45,025 nucleotides of DNA. It comes from a virus. The stretch covers positions 1 through 45,025 of the IMG/VR virus record IMGVR_UViG_3300035698_029279; one strand, 5' to 3'. Both the position numbers and the translations under genes were made by a program. Under the pieces are notes generated by a model that made no database searches, had not been told where the DNA came from, and was given only the letters and a program-made list of their open reading frames with translations. The first letter of the stretch is position 1. Every line of letters begins with the position of its first letter. This document shows positions 42,620 through 45,025 of the stretch, one piece after another.

Positions 42620-43489
42620 TTACTCCCCATACTCATAGACGATTTGTGGATTAACAGAAGAAAAATCTTCTTCTTCATCTTCTCTTCCCAAATATTCTTT
42701 TAATGCAAAATAACCTAAAAGAGTTCCAAGTCCTGCTGCCCCACCTAACAACCCTGTATATCCTGAAATTGCTGGGGCAGAAATATTTTTATACTCTCCA
42801 CTACCTATATAATCAGAAACTCCTTTATAAGCATCCTCTACTCCTCCAAATATAGTTCCTACTGCATCTACTCCTCCAGAACCAAAATCAGAAATCAAGT
42901 TCGTTAGTTTCCCTAATCCTGTGTTAGGAGCACCTACCGAAGCCCAACCTTCAGCCCAATTAGAATCTTTTTCCATCTCTTCAATTTCTTCAGGATTTTT
43001 TAACTCTCTAACAAGTTTATTAATTTTATTTCTCTTTTGTCTTTTAGCAAAAGTTTCAATTAATTTATATACTCCATAAGCCCCTAAAGGAAGTCCTAAA
43101 CCCATTAAAGCAGTAGTTCCTACAGGTCCTGTAAATGAATTAGGACTACTTCCTGGTTTTGGAACATTACTTCCTGCTTCATAATCAACTCTTTCTGCTT
43201 TTTTTAAAAGATTCCCCATAAATGAAATTTCATTCTCTACGTTAATTTCTCTCTCCAAATTATAAGCGCTTGATTTTTCTGTTTTTGGAATTTTTACAGT
43301 TATTTTATCTAAATCTTTTAAATCATCAGACTCTTCAAGATAATCCACATCAAACATATCTGATAATAAAAACAAACCTCCTAACCCAGCAAGCCCTCCT
43401 CCAGCTAAAGAAAGGGGGTTTTTATTTTCTTCAATCCATTTAATAATTTCATTCACTGCTTGTTTTTCTATATTATCTTTAATAGACAT
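42620..43489 (-). CDS. Head-side membrane-like protein, 289 aa
   Basis: I use ATG 43489 (MSIKDNIEKQAV), seven to eight bases after GAGG; an ATG at 43543 lies inside the previous gene. Carries IEKQA at 7-11 and LLKKA further on. Three glycine-rich hydrophobic stretches: 'LSLAGGGLAGLGGLFLLSD', 'GTTALMGLGLPLGAYGVYKL', 'TGLLGGAAGLGTLLGYFALK', each long enough to cross a membrane. Cytoplasm-like charged loops lie between. Acidic C-terminal tail EDEEEDFSSVNP. Function unknown; see the findings on the glycine-zipper group. Confidence 0.6.
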   Translation of the reverse strand: MSIKDNIEKQAVNEIIKWIEENKNPLSLAGGGLAGLGGLFLLSDMFDVDYLEESDDLKDLDKITVKIPKTEKSSAYNLEREINVENEISFMGNLLKKAERVDYEAGSNVPKPGSSPNSFTGPVGTTALMGLGLPLGAYGVYKLIETFAKRQKRNKINKLVRELKNPEEIEEMEKDSNWAEGWASVGAPNTGLGKLTNLISDFGSGGVDAVGTIFGGVEDAYKGVSDYIGSGEYKNISAPAISGYTGLLGGAAGLGTLLGYFALKEYLGREDEEEDFSSVNPQIVYEYGE

Positions 43490-43502
43490 CTTAATCCTCA
43501 AT

Positions 43503-43814
43503 TTAAATTTCAGATTTATCAATTTTTTCTTTATAGGGTTCACCCCACGTTAATAAATGATGACATCGTTCTCCATCTTTAGTCCAGGATTCTGATTCAG
43601 AATATTGTAAATACTCCCCCTTATAAATAATAGTTTTTATCTCTTCATACAAAGCAATATCTTCAGGACTTTCAAATTTAAAAACCTTAACTTTAATTTT
43701 ATACAAAATTCTAAAAGTATCTCCTGTTTCTGGATCATGTGTTATATCTGAATTAATACTATCTTTCATAGCTAATTCATACTCATCTATTCTAAATCCC
43801 ATTCTAAATCCCAT
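43503..43814 (-). CDS. Small protein with duplicated N-terminus, 103 aa
   Basis: Begins MGFRMGFRIDEYELAMKD: the first four codons are tandemly duplicated (12-bp unit attctaaatccc, three copies at 43789-43822, last partial). The first ATG is six bases after GAGGAG, so initiation is there. The rest is mixed alpha/beta with no lysine-alanine motif, Cys or membrane segment, and ends WTKDGERCHHLLTWGEPYKEKI. Lies between two glycine-rich proteins. No family recognised. Confidence 0.6.
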   Translation of the reverse strand: MGFRMGFRIDEYELAMKDSINSDITHDPETGDTFRILYKIKVKVFKFESPEDIALYEEIKTIIYKGEYLQYSESESWTKDGERCHHLLTWGEPYKEKIDKSEI

Positions 43815-43822
43815 TCTAAACT
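43789..43822 (-). repeat. 12-bp tandem repeat at a start codon
   Basis: Three copies (last partial) of attctaaatccc, giving two alternative ATG codons, MGFR MGFR. Copy number could shift the start relative to the ribosome-binding site. Confidence 0.7.
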
Positions 43823-43829
43823 CCTCTCA

Positions 43830-44174
43830 CTATGTTGAAGCTTCTTCCAACAATTCCTTATATCTTTCCTGTTGTTCTTTATGTTTCTGAAGTATTTTTA
43901 TCTGCTTATTTTCAGTTTTTAATGCTTCTTTATATTCTCTAGCTAATAGAGCGCCCAAACCTCCAACACCTGCCCCTACTCCTAAAGTAAGAATAGGAGC
44001 ATCTTTAACGGCTTGTAATCCTTCGCTAAGAATCGTTGATAAACTCCCACCAGCTAATTCAATACTTTCCCCAGCTACGCTACCAACAATTCCTTCTCCA
44101 GGAACTGTTACAGCACTTTTTACCATTCCTAAAAACTCATTATTACTTTCAATCATTTTATCTAAAATGCTCAT
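43830..44174 (-). CDS. Small glycine-rich head-side protein, 114 aa
   Basis: MSILDKMIESNNEFLGMVKSAV holds MVKSA at 17-21. One hydrophobic Gly/Ala segment 'PILTLGVGAGVGGLGALLA' near residues 66-86 looks like a membrane helix; a basic coiled tail follows ('YKEALKTENKQIKILQKHKEQQERYKELL', residues about 86-112). GGAG precedes the ATG. Same architecture as its neighbours: motif, linker, glycine-zipper, charged helix. Function unknown. Confidence 0.6.
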   Translation of the reverse strand: MSILDKMIESNNEFLGMVKSAVTVPGEGIVGSVAGESIELAGGSLSTILSEGLQAVKDAPILTLGVGAGVGGLGALLAREYKEALKTENKQIKILQKHKEQQERYKELLEEAST

Positions 44175-44678
44175 TTATAAACTCCATTCATCAGATTCTT
44201 CAGGTATAGGTGTATTATTATTAGGTAAAGACGCTCCTAAAAGCCCCCCACTTAAAGCGCCAGAACTTAACATAGCTAAAGCCCTTAAATCCTCACTATC
44301 TTTCCCAGGTCTAGTTTTTAAATAATTGTTTAATAAGTGCATAGCAGCTGCTCCTAATCCTGCTCCCAAAAGAATATTTACAGTATTATGCCCTGCTATG
44401 GGAGTTATAGGTCTTCTCTTTATCGCATTTAATAATTTAGATCTAGAACTTTGAGACAATCGGGGATCCTCTTGAATTTTCTTTAAAATTTCTTGAGCAA
44501 TTAAAGCGGAGGATGCTGGAAGAGACGGGGCTGTAATCATAGTATAATCAGTCCCTGGATGCCCATCATAATCCATTTTTGAAGACTCTTTAAGTTTAGT
44601 AAAAGAATTGGAAAAAAAAGCACTTGCCTTCTTTTCCAGATTCTTCATAAATGATTTATAGAATATTTCTAAATTCAT
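44175..44678 (-). CDS. Small head-side membrane-like protein, 167 aa
   Basis: I use ATG 44678 (MNLEIFYKSF), whose upstream neighbour ends at 44683; a frame to 44705 overlaps that gene. LEKKA at 14-18. Hydrophilic Ser/Lys region, then 'ILLGAGLGAAAMHLLNNYL' and 'LAMLSSGALSGGLLGASLP' as two Gly/Ala hydrophobic stretches near the C-terminus. Acidic end 'PEESDEWSL'. Function unknown; similar layout to its neighbours. Confidence 0.6.
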   Translation of the reverse strand: MNLEIFYKSFMKNLEKKASAFFSNSFTKLKESSKMDYDGHPGTDYTMITAPSLPASSALIAQEILKKIQEDPRLSQSSRSKLLNAIKRRPITPIAGHNTVNILLGAGLGAAAMHLLNNYLKTRPGKDSEDLRALAMLSSGALSGGLLGASLPNNNTPIPEESDEWSL

Positions 44679-44682
44679 AAAA

Positions 44683-45025
44683 TTATTCTTCCATAAGGTT
44701 ATCAATTCTATCTGTAATAACTTTCAATGCTGACTTACGACAGTCACTACCTTTAGCTTTTTCCAATTTTTCAAGTTCTTCCAAAGCAGAAATATGCACA
44801 ATATCTTCTATTGCATTTTTAATTTTAGCAACAGAAAGTAAAATGATTTCTCCAAGATTATAATCATATTCTTTTACAATGTCAAGAACTTCTTCAACTT
44901 TTTCTTCAATTTCTTCAACTTCTTCAATTTCTTCAACTTCTTCAATTTCTTCAACTTCTTCAATTTCTTCAACTTCTTCAATTTCTTCAACTTCTTCAAT
45001 TTCTTCAACTTCTTCAATTTCTTCA
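44683..45025 (-). CDS. Acidic-repeat protein, C-terminal part (starts beyond window)
   Basis: The frame enters from beyond the window and ends with TAA at 44683-44685. First about 40 visible residues are (EEVEEI)n repeats encoded by an 18-bp tandem repeat; then about 75 residues look helical: 'KVEEVLDIVKEYDYNLGEI', 'LLSVAKIKNAIEDIVHISAL' and 'GSDCRKSALKVITDRIDNL'. A highly acidic coiled segment may act as DNA mimic or extended linker. Inside it is a perfect TTGACA-17-TATAAT sequence. Product unknown. Confidence 0.75.
   Translation of the reverse strand, partial: EEIEEVEEIEEVEEIEEVEEIEEVEEIEEVEEIEEVEEIEEKVEEVLDIVKEYDYNLGEIILLSVAKIKNAIEDIVHISALEELEKLEKAKGSDCRKSALKVITDRIDNLMEE
44857..44885 (-). 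promoter_or_regulatory. Perfect sigma-70 consensus promoter within the acidic-repeat gene
   Basis: TTGACA (44885-44880), exactly 17 bases, TATAAT (44862-44857), on the coding strand and about 180 bases before the start at 44678. Both hexamers are perfect. It could drive the six small genes and the polymerase locus. It lies in codons, so a chance match cannot be excluded. Confidence 0.55.
44906..45025 (-). repeat. 18-bp tandem repeat (EEVEEI coding)
   Basis: At least six and a half copies of an 18-base unit (ttcttcaacttcttcaat on the plus strand), continuing past the window edge. Nearly perfect copies; encodes Glu-Glu-Val-Glu-Glu-Ile. Confidence 0.9.

Noticed and set aside
1-45025. CRISPR array, tRNA or rRNA genes
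   Set aside because: No direct-repeat/spacer pattern, cloverleaf or rRNA-like stretch noticed; tandem repeats here are in-frame coding repeats. A tRNA search program was not available.

Overview
This window is a dense, AT-rich, single-direction block of virion genes from a large tailed phage of bacteria. Every supported gene is on the minus strand, so transcription runs from position 45025 towards 1. The contractile-tail genes (sheath, tube, baseplate J, gp25-like wedge, hub, spike, tape measure), an HK97-type capsid protein and a maturation protease point to a myovirus. A phage-encoded multisubunit RNA polymerase points to a jumbo or near-jumbo genome. Shine-Dalgarno sites precede nearly all genes, and TTG and GTG starts occur. 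TAA, TAG and TGA are all used as stops, so the code looks standard. I saw no tRNA, rRNA, CRISPR array or insertion sequence by eye, and no gene-free stretch reaches 300 bases. The host is not identifiable from this window beyond being a low-GC-compatible bacterium.

Layout in transcription order: (1) 45025-41485: an acidic repeat protein (partial) and six small proteins, four of them with glycine-rich membrane-like segments. (2) 41492-34143: the RNA polymerase locus. One 1585-residue chain holds all of beta fused to the first part of beta', ending shortly after the catalytic NMDYDGD motif. A separate gene supplies the rest of beta' (trigger loop, second zinc site). A Pro/Ala-rich gene sits between them. 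The beta part carries a 150-residue mini-intein inside the conserved DK-M/L-x-x-R-x-G-x-K-G active-site segment. (3) 34066-27426: a 724-residue conserved-looking protein, a helix-turn-helix protein, two head-associated candidates and the prohead protease. (4) 27338-24216: scaffold-like, small head, decoration-like and major capsid proteins, closed by a strong intrinsic terminator. (5) 24142-12640: connector and neck genes, a very long tail sheath, tail tube, spike, a frameshift pair of tail chaperones and the tape measure. (6) 12638-4718: baseplate genes, with a sigma-70-like factor embedded among them. (7) 4708-1: tail fibre or appendage genes, the last a beta-helix protein running off the window.

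How it may fit together (inference): the RNA polymerase genes lie inside the virion gene block rather than with replication genes, and a sigma factor is encoded within the tail block. A short motif, [LIM]-x-K-x-A, recurs near the N-terminus of about a dozen proteins of the head half, including the capsid protein and protease, and in none of the tail proteins I checked. It is a candidate maturation-protease or head-targeting signal, and it would mark which gene products enter the head. Promoter-like TTGACA-16/17-TATAAT sequences occur on the coding strand before the sheath and head operons and inside three genes.
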